A stretch of DNA of 64,000 bases. Source: Scytonema hofmannii PCC 7110 (GTDB lineage: Bacteria; Cyanobacteriota; Cyanobacteriia; Cyanobacteriales; Nostocaceae). The stretch lies in NCBI RefSeq assembly GCF_000346485.2, contig NZ_KQ976354.1:6943269-7007268 (forward strand), read 5' to 3'. Each line of letters opens with the position of its first letter. Position 1 is the stretch's first letter. The position numbers and the translations under genes were made by a program. This document shows positions 1 to 8,481 of the stretch, one piece after another. The notes beneath the pieces were generated by a model that saw only the letters and a list, made by a program, of their open reading frames with translations, ran no database searches and was not told the DNA's origin.

Positions 1-1139
1 CAACTTTTGCAAAACTGTATCCCTTTGAGGGTGTTGGTGAGTGGACTGGTATCGGAAAAGACTCAAATAAATCAGTAACCACAGAGCAAGAAATCAATCC
101 CAAAACTAAAGAAGTTATTAAAATAACAAAGAAGGAAACTGAAAACTTCCAATCTTCCAAGACTCTGTGGGATTGGTTGCAACTTGGTGGCGCGATCGCT
201 ATTCCTTTCGCACTATTTTACTTTGAACAAAGGGAACAGAGACGTTCTGATAAACGCGCTCAAGAGGAGAAAGAGCAGGCGGAAGAACAAGCTAAGAGTG
301 AAAAAGAAATAGCAGACAAGAATTTACGTGAACAGGCGCTTGAAGCTTATATTGACCAAATGTCCGAACTGCTAATTGATAAAAAACTAAAAGTATTGAT
401 TGATAAAAAATTAGAAAAATCAGACCCCGAATACCTTGTGCTAGATGCAGCGCTTGATATAGTGCGTGCTAGAACATTATCGATGCTGCGAAGGTTAGAT
501 AAAGACGAAGAACGGAAGGAAAGCATTGTTCGATTTCTGGTTGATGTAGGACTTACAAGTAATCTGGATTTGAGCACTGCCAACCTCAGTGGTGTTAACC
601 TCAGTGGTGTTAACCTCAGTGGTGCCAACCTCAGTGGTGCTGACCTCAGTAGTGCTGACCTCAGCAGCGCCAACCTCAGTAGTACCGACCTCAGTAATGC
701 CAACCTCAGCAGTGCCGACCTCAGTAGTACCGACCTCAGTAGTGCCGACCTCAGCAGTGCCATCCTCGGTGATGCCATCCTCATTCATGCCAACCTCGTT
801 AATGCCAACCTCAGCAGCGTCATCCTCAGATATGCCGACTTCGTTAATGCCAACCTCAGCAGCGCCATCCTCAAAGATGCTTACCTTAGAGACGCCGACT
901 TCAAGGATGCCGTTCTTATCGATGCCAACCTCTTTGATGCTTGCCTTAGAAACGCCAACCTCAAAGATGCTAACCTCAAAGATGCCAACCTCAGTCTTGC
1001 CGACCTCTTTGATGCCAACCTCTTTGATGTCAAAAACCTAACTCCTGAACAAGTTAAAGAAGCCCAAAACTGGGAGAAAGCAAAGTATAGTGAGGAATTT
1101 CGTAAGCAACTGGGCTTGCCACCGGAACCTGCTAAGTAG
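1..1139 (+). CDS. Pentapeptide-repeat membrane protein, 5' end cut by window edge
   Basis: The reading frame is open from base 3 to the stop at 1137-1139 and has no ATG upstream of the first in-frame TTG (177), so the gene begins left of the window. Before that TTG the frame reads a cyanobacterial-type sequence (YPFEGVGEWTGIG, then KTLWDWLQL) that continues without a break, so 177 is not the true start. A membrane segment (GGAIAIPFALFYF) is followed by a charged Glu/Lys/Gln-rich stretch, probably coiled coil, and then about 28 pentapeptide units of the A(D/N)LSS type that fold as a right-handed quadrilateral beta-helix. The tail (LTPEQVKEAQNWEKAKY) is the usual cap of this family. Function unknown; membrane-anchored scaffold is an inference. 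Confidence 0.85.
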   Translation, partial: TFAKLYPFEGVGEWTGIGKDSNKSVTTEQEINPKTKEVIKITKKETENFQSSKTLWDWLQLGGAIAIPFALFYFEQREQRRSDKRAQEEKEQAEEQAKSEKEIADKNLREQALEAYIDQMSELLIDKKLKVLIDKKLEKSDPEYLVLDAALDIVRARTLSMLRRLDKDEERKESIVRFLVDVGLTSNLDLSTANLSGVNLSGVNLSGANLSGADLSSADLSSANLSSTDLSNANLSSADLSSTDLSSADLSSAILGDAILIHANLVNANLSSVILRYADFVNANLSSAILKDAYLRDADFKDAVLIDANLFDACLRNANLKDANLKDANLSLADLFDANLFDVKNLTPEQVKEAQNWEKAKYSEEFRKQLGLPPEPAK

Positions 1140-1263
1140 ATCGGGAGAGAGTGCCTGCTTGAGCAATTCGGCAGTATAGCCGTTACCGAAGGTATCGCCT
1201 ACCCTGTATTGCCAAATCCCGCCAAAAGATGTACTAGTATCTTGCGGAGTTTGGCGAGTTTTT

Positions 1264-1878
1264 ATGAATAAGGCGCAAGCAGCACAATTCCTTGGGGTCA
1301 GTGTCTGATTGCTAGAACGTTTCGTCCAGCAAGGAAAAATCAGCGTTCGGTATGAGAAAGGTAAGACCCGACCTACAGCCAATTTTGATGAAACGGAACT
1401 GGCAAGATTTAAAGAGGAATTGAATCAGCCTGGTTACAAACCTGCTGTAGAATCCCGCCAAATAGCGTCAGTGGAACACGGGCAGAAAGATACAGAAAAT
1501 TCCCAGAGTGAGGAGTTGGCGGATTTTGACGAAGATCCACCAGATGATGTTCGCCAAATCACGACAATCAAACACGACCAGCAAGATACAGAAGTTTACT
1601 CGGTTGGCGAGATTGCGGAGTTTGGCGAGAATCCCAAAGTGATCGAACAACTGTCAGCAGTCATTGAAGCGTTATTAGCTAGGACTGGGGATGATACTCG
1701 TGTCCGCGTAGGTGAAAAGTTGCTACTAACCATTGCTGAAGCTCAAGAGTTAACTGGGTTACCTCGCCAAATTCTGAGAGACGCCATTACAGAAGGAACT
1801 CTTAAAGCCAAGCTAATTGGTCGGACTTGGCGGATTAAGCGATCAGACCTGGAAGAGTTCGTAGAACAGTTGTTCTGA
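1264..1878 (+). pseudogene. Excisionase-like two-HTH protein broken by an in-frame TGA
   Basis: An ATG at 1264 opens MNKAQAAQFLGVSV, a MerR/excisionase-type helix-turn-helix start, then meets TGA at 1306-1308 and continues in the same frame as LLERFVQQGKISVRYEKG to 1878. The TGA sits where an Arg is expected (VSVRLLERFV), so a CGA-to-TGA change explains it. The remaining 189-codon frame from TTG 1309 keeps a C-terminal HTH_17-like domain (LTIAEAQELTGLPRQILRDA, then IGRTWRIKRSDLEEFV). Between them lie two tandem 33-residue repeats beginning RQIASVEHGQKDTE and RQITTIKHDQQDTE. The C-terminal part could still be made from an internal start. A DNA-binding role for integration, excision or plasmid maintenance is inferred from the family. 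Confidence 0.7.
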
Positions 1879-2006
1879 AACTCGCCAAATGCAGCCGTAT
1901 TACTTTGAAGCCTTAGACCTTCTTGCAATTAATGCACAAGCTATTGATTTAGTTTGATTCGTGTTTTTAGGGTTAAGGCTAGAGACGCTGAGATGAAGTG
2001 CCAACA

Positions 2007-2471
2007 CTATAACTGATCTTCTATCGAATCTTTTATCAGCTTAGCTCCTTTTGCAATGTCTTTGCGAATTCCATCCAATTTTTCTGAAGGTACCCAATCA
2101 CCAATGTGAGTAACTCGGTACTCATCTGTACGTCCTGTTCGTTTAGTCTGTGTAACGAGATTCGCTTTGACAAGAACTTTTACTGCCTGCTGAGCTTTCC
2201 GCATACTCATTTTGCAAATCTCTGCTGTCTTACGAAGGCTTGCAAAGCAGACTCCTTCAGGCTTACCGCCTGTTCTACGGACTATATGAGCATAGATTCT
2301 AAACTCATAGGGATCTAGTCCATATTCGTCTAAAAGGTTGTGAATAAATGCGACGGATGATGGGAGAGGGGTTGCTACTGTAGAAGATTTAGACTGTTTG
2401 CCTGACCTATTTTCCTGAGTTGGCATACTACGTATATTGTACTTGCATATGAACATTGTAGCTTTACCCAC
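2007..2471 (-). CDS. Winged-helix DNA-binding protein (plasmid replication/regulator type)
   Basis: The central region (SSVAFIHNLLDEYGLDPYEF, then ASLRKTAEICKMSMRKAQQA and VKANLVTQTKRTGRTDEYRV) has the layout of a winged helix: a resistant-helix pair, recognition helix, and a beta wing. Such proteins occur in plasmid replication initiators and phage regulators; no partner domain is seen. The annotated start is a GTG; the ATG at 2426 (MPTQENRS) begins just before the Ser/Thr-rich leader and is an equally good or better start, although neither has a strong ribosome site. It lies next to the DnaB-N and excisionase genes, which suggests an element-borne replication or partition function. That is inference. 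Confidence 0.6.
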   Translation of the reverse strand: MGKATMFICKYNIRSMPTQENRSGKQSKSSTVATPLPSSVAFIHNLLDEYGLDPYEFRIYAHIVRRTGGKPEGVCFASLRKTAEICKMSMRKAQQAVKVLVKANLVTQTKRTGRTDEYRVTHIGDWVPSEKLDGIRKDIAKGAKLIKDSIEDQL

Positions 2472-3038
2472 GCATTATATGCCATAGCTCTGTTATTGTT
2501 TATATGTATTTTTTAGTAGTAAGAACTTTAAAGTTATTCCTTGGGCTGTGCAAAAAATTGGTATGATAACAATACAAGGTACGACTGGAACGTTTAAGGG
2601 GCTTCCCTAGATACCTTAAGTTCGTGAAAACAAATATTTTTACTTTGGGATAATCAAAAAGGAGAGCAGCAGAAAGCAGAGAGCAAAGGGTTTTCAATTC
2701 CTTCATCTTTCTTTATCTAGCTATATTGATTATCTTTACCAAAGTTTGCTATATCTCATAACATCAAACTTACTTACCCAGTTTTTTGTTATAAAAAATT
2801 TTATATAGTAAACCATGCCACACCCGTAGCACTTGCTTTTACAGTTTGCTAGTATTATGATGTCTTTAAGTATTAAAAACCCGGAACCTAGGCAAATCTC
2901 AAGCCCAGGCAGCCGAGCTCTTTTCTCATGTGTTTTTTTAATTTTATCACGATTGGGAGCTTGGCGGAAGCTTGGCAGGAGCTTTTTTCTATCCAGAGGT
3001 TTTTTATAGGCTAAAACCTACTGTTAAAGGAAGTAATA
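2472..3038. other. Non-coding gap with no convincing gene
   Basis: This AT-rich stretch separates divergent genes. The only long frame, on the minus strand at 2500-2706, lacks a ribosome site and recognisable features. A short direct repeat in the purine/T-rich part (gagcttggcggaagcttggcaggagctttt, read here only as three GAGCTTGG-like units near 2956-2985) could be a regulatory or iteron-like site, but it is too short to call. Confidence 0.4.
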
Positions 3039-3635
3039 GTGAATACACCAAGCCACAATCAAAATCCTTCGCTCAATTGTGATATGAACTCAAACATTAA
3101 ATTGACAAGCGAAACTAAGGTTAGTTGCCCTGATGAAGGTTTGCATCTCGAAATTAATGGTGAAGATTTCAGTGGTCAAAATTTGACTAATCGTCGGTTT
3201 AATGGAACAAGATTTAATGGGTGCAACTTCAGCTACTGCATTCTCAATGGTGCAAAATGCCAGGAAGCACAATTTACGGGAGTCAACCTATCTAACGCTA
3301 AATTCATTGGAACTAATTTATCTAAAGCAAAGTTTAGAGAAGTTAATCTAAATTCAGTTGATTTTACGGGCGCGGAAGTGAACAACGCCGAGTTTGCCAA
3401 GTGTAAAGGCTTGCATTACGAGGTGAAGCGGGATTTAGAATCTAGGGGTGCAAAATTTTTTGAGGATGTTGATTCTCCGACAGGTAAAGTCCAGATACTG
3501 GAAAAAATTATTATCCCCCTGCTCATTGGGCTAATTGGGAGTGGTGGCATAATTGGGCTTTTTTCGTCAAAGGAGCAACCTTCTCCCATTATTGTACCAT
3601 CCACCAGCAAATCCCCACCACCTAGAAACAACTAA
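3039..3635 (+). CDS. Pentapeptide-repeat protein with C-terminal membrane anchor
   Basis: The gene starts at GTG 3039, preceded by an AAAGGAAG ribosome site about 6 nt upstream. Residues about 45-125 hold roughly 16 pentapeptide units with F or L at the central position (FSGQNLTNRRFNGTRFNG, NLSNAKFIGTNLSKAKF). A membrane segment follows at about 151-172 (IIIPLLIGLIGSGGIIGLF) and a short Pro/Ser-rich tail. This order, repeats first and anchor last, is opposite to the pentapeptide gene at the left edge, so the two are not simple duplicates. An 11-bp hairpin follows the stop. Function is unknown. Confidence 0.8.
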   Translation: MNTPSHNQNPSLNCDMNSNIKLTSETKVSCPDEGLHLEINGEDFSGQNLTNRRFNGTRFNGCNFSYCILNGAKCQEAQFTGVNLSNAKFIGTNLSKAKFREVNLNSVDFTGAEVNNAEFAKCKGLHYEVKRDLESRGAKFFEDVDSPTGKVQILEKIIIPLLIGLIGSGGIIGLFSSKEQPSPIIVPSTSKSPPPRNN

Positions 3636-3646
3636 GACCAGATTGG

Positions 3647-3672
3647 CACCAGGACGAGTTATCGTCCTGGTG
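3647..3672 (+). terminator. Perfect 11-bp stem-loop after pentapeptide gene
   Basis: CACCAGGACGA and TCGTCCTGGTG pair perfectly around a GTTA loop, 11 bases after the stop of the pentapeptide gene. There is no U-tract directly after it, so it may act as a 3'-end stabiliser or a factor-assisted terminator. Confidence 0.55.
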
Positions 3673-3754
3673 ATACTATGTCTAGGTTCATAGTCTCCTT
3701 CCTGTACAGATGTCTTATTTTGGAGCGATCGCCCAATACCAAAAAAATACACCT

Positions 3755-3781
3755 CATATAACCTGTAATGCAGGTTATATG
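3755..3781. terminator. 11-bp inverted repeat at the 3' end of the zinc-ribbon gene
   Basis: CATATAACCTG and CAGGTTATATG flank a 5-nt loop (TAATG). It ends 6 bases past the stop of the minus-strand zinc-ribbon gene and lies between two convergent genes, so it may serve either transcript. Confidence 0.45.
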
Positions 3782-3786
3782 CACCG

Positions 3787-4284
3787 TTATGGAAATTTTT
3801 CCTTAACGATATCAACTTGGCAACTTGCCAGTAATTTTAGCTGTAGCGAACTTACCAAGAAGCTCAATAATTTTTGCAAGGCTATTGATAATTTTGGCAT
3901 CTTCCAAGGTTTTTGCGTTCTACCCAGCTTTTTTTTGCAACGCCGTCGATTTTGAAGTAACGGTCGGTCGATTTTGCTCGTTTGGCTCATCGCATAGGTG
4001 AGACGTTGACAGCCGCGACACGCCAGTTTTGAAAGTTTCAGGTACAGAACTCCCACTTTTTTACCGCATTTTGGACAGAGAATCCACGGTCTTAAACCAC
4101 CGTAGTTACACTGGTACCATGTCAATTTGACGACAAACTCACGCCGACAGAGATTGAGCGTCACGTGCTCAAGTCCTTCATGAATCTTGTTTTTGAGGCT
4201 TGCCACTTGAACTCTTGGACACGATTCCACAGTATCTTTTCTAGCCAAATAGCTTGGTTTTCTCCCCGATCCAAACCCACCCAT
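3787..4284 (-). CDS. Zinc-ribbon protein of the MGGFGSGR family
   Basis: I chose the ATG at 4284 because it gives the family-typical N-terminus MGGFGSGRKPS; the longer frame to 4404 overlaps the upstream gene and has no similar sequence. The protein (165 residues) has a four-cysteine zinc ribbon, CPKCGKKVGVLYL then CRGCQRLTY, followed by a basic region (NRRRCKKKLGRTQKPWK). Members are scattered in phages, plasmids and genomic islands, with no known activity. The C-terminal 30 residues are hydrophobic and unlike the ending I expect, so the 3' end may have been altered. Confidence 0.6.
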   Translation of the reverse strand: MGGFGSGRKPSYLARKDTVESCPRVQVASLKNKIHEGLEHVTLNLCRREFVVKLTWYQCNYGGLRPWILCPKCGKKVGVLYLKLSKLACRGCQRLTYAMSQTSKIDRPLLQNRRRCKKKLGRTQKPWKMPKLSIALQKLLSFLVSSLQLKLLASCQVDIVKEKFP

Positions 4285-4393
4285 AAGTGTTTTTATCCAA
4301 ATAATTAGGGAATTTTTGCAGATTCTATCACGAACATCGCTCAAAAGTCTTATTGGGCAAAGGTTTCGAGTGCAACCCTTGTTGTCGCGCTTC

Positions 4394-4891
4394 TTAGCAC
4401 TCAAGATCGCGTTCTTTTATGCAGTCTTTAACGGCACCAAGCAAAGTGGAGAAAGACTCATCCAGCGTCATTTCATCATCGCTCTTGTACTGCATCTCAT
4501 TGGCTAGACTTGCCAACTTACCAAACTGACGGCACGTCCACTTGGTAATGACCAATTCAGCCAGGGCATCAATATTGACGCCGCTAACCGTCCGATCCAC
4601 AAGCGATGCCAGCTTATTTCTGCCGCCGATACGCTCAAGCAAGCCATTGTCAGCCAGCCAACTGGTAACACTAAGTAAGTCAGTTGGCTTGTGTTTGGCA
4701 GCCAACGCAGCACAAGCCTGGTAAATATCCCTATGGGCGCTGATGTAAAAATGCTCCGGTTTGAGGCGATCTCCAACACGCATAAAAGCATTCTCATCTA
4801 ACAAAATTCCACCTAAAACCGCCTCCTCAACCTCAATGTTCTGGGGCGGCAGCTTCCAGGGTTCAGCCGGGATAAGCGCAAAACAGGACAC
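4394..4891 (-). CDS. Stand-alone DnaB N-terminal domain protein
   Basis: The sequence after a short leader (PPQNIEVEEAVLGGILLDEN, HFYISAHRDIYQACAALAA, LLERIGGRNKLASLVDRTVS) is the all-helical N-terminal domain of the replicative helicase DnaB, used for hexamer formation and primase contact. The frame stops about where the linker to the RecA-like ATPase would begin, and no Walker motif is found downstream. It starts at GTG 4889-4891. It is either a truncated helicase remnant or a small regulator that could join or poison DnaB hexamers. Its neighbours (zinc ribbon, winged helix) suggest an element-borne gene. Domain identity is firm; the function is not. Confidence 0.75.
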   Translation of the reverse strand: MSCFALIPAEPWKLPPQNIEVEEAVLGGILLDENAFMRVGDRLKPEHFYISAHRDIYQACAALAAKHKPTDLLSVTSWLADNGLLERIGGRNKLASLVDRTVSGVNIDALAELVITKWTCRQFGKLASLANEMQYKSDDEMTLDESFSTLLGAVKDCIKERDLEC

Positions 4892-5185
4892 GTTGTAAAT
4901 TTTTGTTGCAGACCGTGTTTTATTGATTTACCAACTTGCCTATAAATGATACTGGAGCAATCAAAATTTTGCACGGGAAAACTAAGCTTTCACCCCTTTT
5001 CGTCACTTACACTTGCTCATAAATAATCATTTTTGGTGATGTTTTGATATTTAGCCGACATCAAGCCACGTTTGAAACAACGGTAAATCAATGGTTTTGA
5101 CCAGATGCGTTACAAAACTTTACAATGTGTCCCAATTTGCACGTATCCCGGCGGACACCCAATTAGTTTCAACTCTTGTTTAGTT

Positions 5186-5551
5186 TTAAGGTGAACTTGG
5201 ATTTTTAGGTTTGATAAAAATACAATTGACCGTGACATGACCATTAGAAGAGTAGGTACAAGTTGTACAACGGTTAGTACCATTCACTCCCTGTTTATTG
5301 GTGCCAGGAGCATTGGTGGTTTCACAACTTTTCTTTTCAGTTGAACCACCTTGTGGCGCTGCAATGGGTAGGTTGGAACCGGGTTTTGCTGGACGTGAAC
5401 TGGCTAAGGTGTATTTTGTGGAGTGAACGGCATCGCTACAGCTTTGGGATACAACTTCCGCTTGGGGTTGTGTAGCTATTGCTGTAGTGGAGACTAGCGC
5501 AGTTGCTAGAATAGTGATGCCCATAATGGTTGTGCGAATGCGATTTATCAT
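5186..5551 (-). CDS. Small secreted Cys-containing protein
   Basis: A signal peptide (MINRIRTTIMGITILATALVSTTAIA, cleavage near TAIATQ) precedes a mature part of about 95 residues with Ser/Thr/Pro-rich linkers and six cysteines (SCSDAV, SCETT, RCTTCTYSS, VNCIF). Export to the periplasm or outside and disulphide formation are inferred. The family is not recognised. Confidence 0.6.
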   Translation of the reverse strand: MINRIRTTIMGITILATALVSTTAIATQPQAEVVSQSCSDAVHSTKYTLASSRPAKPGSNLPIAAPQGGSTEKKSCETTNAPGTNKQGVNGTNRCTTCTYSSNGHVTVNCIFIKPKNPSSP

Positions 5552-5883
5552 AAGACGTGATTTGGATTTGTTGTAGTAAAGTTTGTTTGGGTTTGGTTTA
5601 ACCCCTTCATTTGTTTCTATGTCCGGTTCCTATTTTTTATGCATCCCCAACAAAGCACTTCCGATCTGTAACGGGCGAGACGCCCGTCCCACAAGAGATT
5701 TTTTGATACTTGTTTATTTGGAAGTCCCTAAGCAAAAATTAGAAACCCGGTTTCTTGAAGAAACCGGGTTTCTGGCACCTCAAGTGTCATTAACCGAGCA
5801 GTATTGGCATGGAATAGTTTCAGTTAAAATAAAATTTTGCGGATATTGAATAATCGTAATTTATAACTATATATTTGCCAAGC
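5552..5883. other. Gap holding interspersed repeats
   Basis: The stretch contains a copy of the genome-dispersed motif CGGGCGAGACGCCCGTCCCACA near 5668-5690 (here split, cited only by its position and GACGCCCGTCCCACA core), and the perfect 16-bp palindrome listed separately. A plus-strand frame across it (5583-5849) is built on these repeats and is not credible as a gene. Confidence 0.5.
5741..5773. repeat. 16-bp-arm palindrome (CCCGGTTTCTT family)
   Basis: AGAAACCCGGTTTCTT is followed by one base and its exact reverse complement. Related palindromes are at 24285-24317 and, split by about 40 bases, near 36738-36802. This is an interspersed cyanobacterial hairpin repeat; it lies between genes in each case. 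Confidence 0.75.
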
Positions 5884-6126
5884 TTAACTATAAAAATCAA
5901 CTAATGTAATTTCTTTTATACGGGTAGCACCGCTTTCTCGACGCTTTGGAATGCCACAACCACAATTTAGATGTCTTCGAGCTTGGATTTGTTCCAGATT
6001 AATAATTACAGGTTTTGTCTCTAGGTTTTCTGGAAATCGAAATGAATTGTATTTGTCTGAGTGGTTAGCAGATATAGTCATTATTCCTATAGCTACCATT
6101 GAAGCAATTAAGTATTGGTATTTCAT
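5884..6126 (-). CDS. Small secreted protein, 80 residues
   Basis: A hydrophobic N-terminus (YLIASMVAIGIMTISA) suggests a signal peptide. The mature part carries CGCGIPKRRESGATR, a motif resembling the short P-G-R-R-x-G-x-T-R signature seen near the start of some secreted cyanobacterial proteins. No domain follows. It could be a stand-alone small protein or the front of a truncated larger one. Confidence 0.45.
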   Translation of the reverse strand: MKYQYLIASMVAIGIMTISANHSDKYNSFRFPENLETKPVIINLEQIQARRHLNCGCGIPKRRESGATRIKEITLVDFYS

Positions 6127-6475
6127 GTTTCCTCTGAAAAAACTAATTGCACTAGACCAATACCGATTTGTATGTGCCTTACTGAGGAAATATGCAGTTT
6201 CAATTACATAAAAATATGATTTAGTTAAGGATTTTTGGTGAGAATTCCGTAATGTATACGCATACGAGATATTAAGCTTTACAACTCAGAGAAACTTCTA
6301 TACGCAGGATTATATTTTGAGGCGAAAAATCAACCAGAGCGAGCACAGAGCTAATCCAAAAAGTAGTTAGCGAACAAATTGATGATTGTCTGTGGCACGT
6401 GATAACATGAAATTTAAGTATGAAACTCCACGCAAACACATAAAAAACTCAATTGAGAAGTTGTCCAGAGCATTT

Positions 6476-7651
6476 ATGGAAAAAGTGGCGATTATTGGTG
6501 CTGGGCTTGGAGGTTTGGCTGTTGCTGTAGCACTCCGGAAACTGAGGTATGATGTTCAAGTGTACGAAAAAGCACAAGATTTTCGTCCGGTTGGTGGTGG
6601 CTTGGGTTTATTACCAAATGGTTTAAATTTCCTTGATGCTATTGAACCTGGGATAGTAGAAACTATCAAAAATTCAGGTTGCGAGGTGAGCACAACTGTT
6701 TTAAAGAATACTCAAGGTGAAACAATTCGCACTAACCCAGCAAGTAGATATCAGGATAAATATGGTCAGCCATTAATTACTGTTTGGTGGTGGCGTTTGC
6801 AGCAAATTCTGGCATCTAAACTCCCGTCGGAGAGTATTCATCTTGACCATCGCTGTATCGGTTTTGAACAAGACGATCGCTGTGTATCAATATATTTTGA
6901 GAATGGGGAACAAGTTAGTGCAGATTTACTCATTGGAGCCGATGGTATCAACTCTGCGATTAGAGAAGCTTTAATTGGAGACGGCAAACCCCGCTATTTA
7001 GGAAGTATGTCCTGGCGTACTGTGATTAATTGCAATCAAGAAGTACTTAATCCGGGTGAACTCGGATTTGTTAAAGGCGATCGAGAATTTATGTATCTGC
7101 TGAATGTTGGGGATGGGTATATTTCGTGGCTATATCGTAAGTTATTACCAGATTTTACTCTTTCCCAAAATGTGGCTGAGGTTAAATCTAGGGTTCTCGA
7201 TCGATTAGCGGACTGGGGAGAATCATTGCGATCGCTTGTGGAAGCAACTCCAGCCGAGCAAATTTTGGAAGCACCGATTTGCGATCGCTTACCGCTCAAC
7301 TCTTGGAGTCAAGGAAGAGTGACTCTATTAGGTGATGCGGCTCACCCAATGGCACCTGCTTTGGGACAGGGAGCAAATAGCACGTTTGAAGATGCGTATG
7401 AATTAGCGTTGTGTTGTTCCCAATCATCCAGTATTCCAGAAGCTTTAGCTACCTACGAACAACGCCGCATTCCCCGTACACATCTGATACAAACTCGTAG
7501 TGCATTGGGCGAAATGCGTTACTACACAGCCGACACAGAAGCTGCTAATCAGCAAATGCAGGAGCAGTCACAGATGAGTCCTGAAGAATTTCAAGATTGG
7601 ATTTTTAATTACAAGCTTTATTGGTCGAAATTACTGCCAATTGGCGAATAA
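6476..7651 (+). CDS. FAD-dependent monooxygenase
   Basis: The start is set at ATG 6476, where the Rossmann fold begins at once (MEKVAIIGAGLGGLAVAVAL, a GxGxxG FAD-binding loop); the longer frame from 6386 adds 30 unrelated residues. The 391-residue protein has the ADLLIGADGINSAIRE (DG) motif near residue 150 and the GDAAHPMAPALGQGANSTFED (GD) motif in the C-terminal third. These place it in the flavoprotein group that includes salicylate hydroxylase-type and zeaxanthin epoxidase-like enzymes. The substrate cannot be told from sequence. It stands alone, with more than 300 AT-rich bases upstream, so it probably has its own promoter. Confidence 0.85.
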   Translation: MEKVAIIGAGLGGLAVAVALRKLRYDVQVYEKAQDFRPVGGGLGLLPNGLNFLDAIEPGIVETIKNSGCEVSTTVLKNTQGETIRTNPASRYQDKYGQPLITVWWWRLQQILASKLPSESIHLDHRCIGFEQDDRCVSIYFENGEQVSADLLIGADGINSAIREALIGDGKPRYLGSMSWRTVINCNQEVLNPGELGFVKGDREFMYLLNVGDGYISWLYRKLLPDFTLSQNVAEVKSRVLDRLADWGESLRSLVEATPAEQILEAPICDRLPLNSWSQGRVTLLGDAAHPMAPALGQGANSTFEDAYELALCCSQSSSIPEALATYEQRRIPRTHLIQTRSALGEMRYYTADTEAANQQMQEQSQMSPEEFQDWIFNYKLYWSKLLPIGE

Positions 7652-7797
7652 AACTCAAGAATAACTGGATTTTGTTCATTTATACGCTAAAAATCTGTAT
7701 AATGTCTAAATCTGTACGTTATATAGGAAATTTCTGTATATCCCTTGGCGTTATACAGAAGCTTTCTGTGTAATCACTATCGGTGAAAGAAAAATCA

Positions 7798-8322
7798 ATG
7801 AACACAATTATCTGCAACTGCTTGGCTAAAATTGCCTTATTAGCTACAGTCACCTCTATGACTGTAACTTTACCTTTAGTACAGAAGGTCACTGCTCAGT
7901 CAACTTATCGTTTAAAAACACAATTTACGGGCAATAACAAATGTTTGGACATTATTAACGATGGCGTAAATAATCAACCTATTATGGCTGATTGTGGGAA
8001 TTTTTCCGGACAATTGTGGAACGTAGAATCTACAGAGTATCCAGGTTTTTATCGTTTGAAAACACAATTTACGGGCAATAACAAATGTTTGGATATCATT
8101 AACGATGGGATAAATAACAAACCTATTATGGCTGGATGTGGTAACTTTTCTGGACAATTGTGGAAGGTAGAACCTACAGAGTATCCAGGTTTTTATCGTT
8201 TGAAAACACAATTTACGGGCAATAACAAATGTTTGGATATCATTAATGATGGGGTAAATAACAAACCTATTATGGCTGGATGTGGTAACTTTTCCGGACA
8301 ATTGTGGAATTTATCTTTCTGA
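7798..8322 (+). CDS. Secreted ricin B-like lectin with three near-identical repeats
   Basis: From ATG 7798 a signal peptide (ending near VTAQS) is followed by three copies of a 47-48-residue unit, each with YRLKTQFTGNNKCLDI and a closing NFSGQLW. The Q-x-W ending and single Cys pair per unit fit the ricin-type beta-trefoil lectin fold, where three units make one domain, binding sugars outside the cell. The DNA of the units is almost identical, so the trefoil was made or homogenised recently. An upstream GTG (7783) in frame is an alternative start. Confidence 0.7.
   Translation: MNTIICNCLAKIALLATVTSMTVTLPLVQKVTAQSTYRLKTQFTGNNKCLDIINDGVNNQPIMADCGNFSGQLWNVESTEYPGFYRLKTQFTGNNKCLDIINDGINNKPIMAGCGNFSGQLWKVEPTEYPGFYRLKTQFTGNNKCLDIINDGVNNKPIMAGCGNFSGQLWNLSF
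7903..8316 (+). repeat. Three tandem 141-144-nt coding repeats
   Basis: The blocks beginning at about 7903, 8047 and 8191 share long identical stretches such as AACACAATTTACGGGCAATA, with only scattered substitutions. They encode the three lectin units. Confidence 0.85.
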
Positions 8323-8481
8323 GTTTTATAGCACCTTACAAAAAACTGTGGACTAGTCGCAGGTAGAAGAAGCATACAAGGCAAGCAAGAGTATCAAGAT
8401 TGAAGTTGCGATCGCCCATGGCGGGCGATCCGCGCCATCGCACTCACACGTTTCTCAGTAGTGTTTGCCTTGTATGCGATA

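Noticed and set aside
589-1041. Long frames on both strands across the pentapeptide repeats
   Set aside because: They arise from the 15-nt periodicity of the pentapeptide gene, which leaves all frames open; only the A(D/N)LSS frame makes sense.
2500-2706. 68-codon minus frame
   Set aside because: No ribosome site and no recognisable features; in an AT-rich spacer.
6386-6475. Extended start of the FAD monooxygenase
   Set aside because: The 30 extra residues are unlike the family; the Rossmann fold begins directly at ATG 6476.
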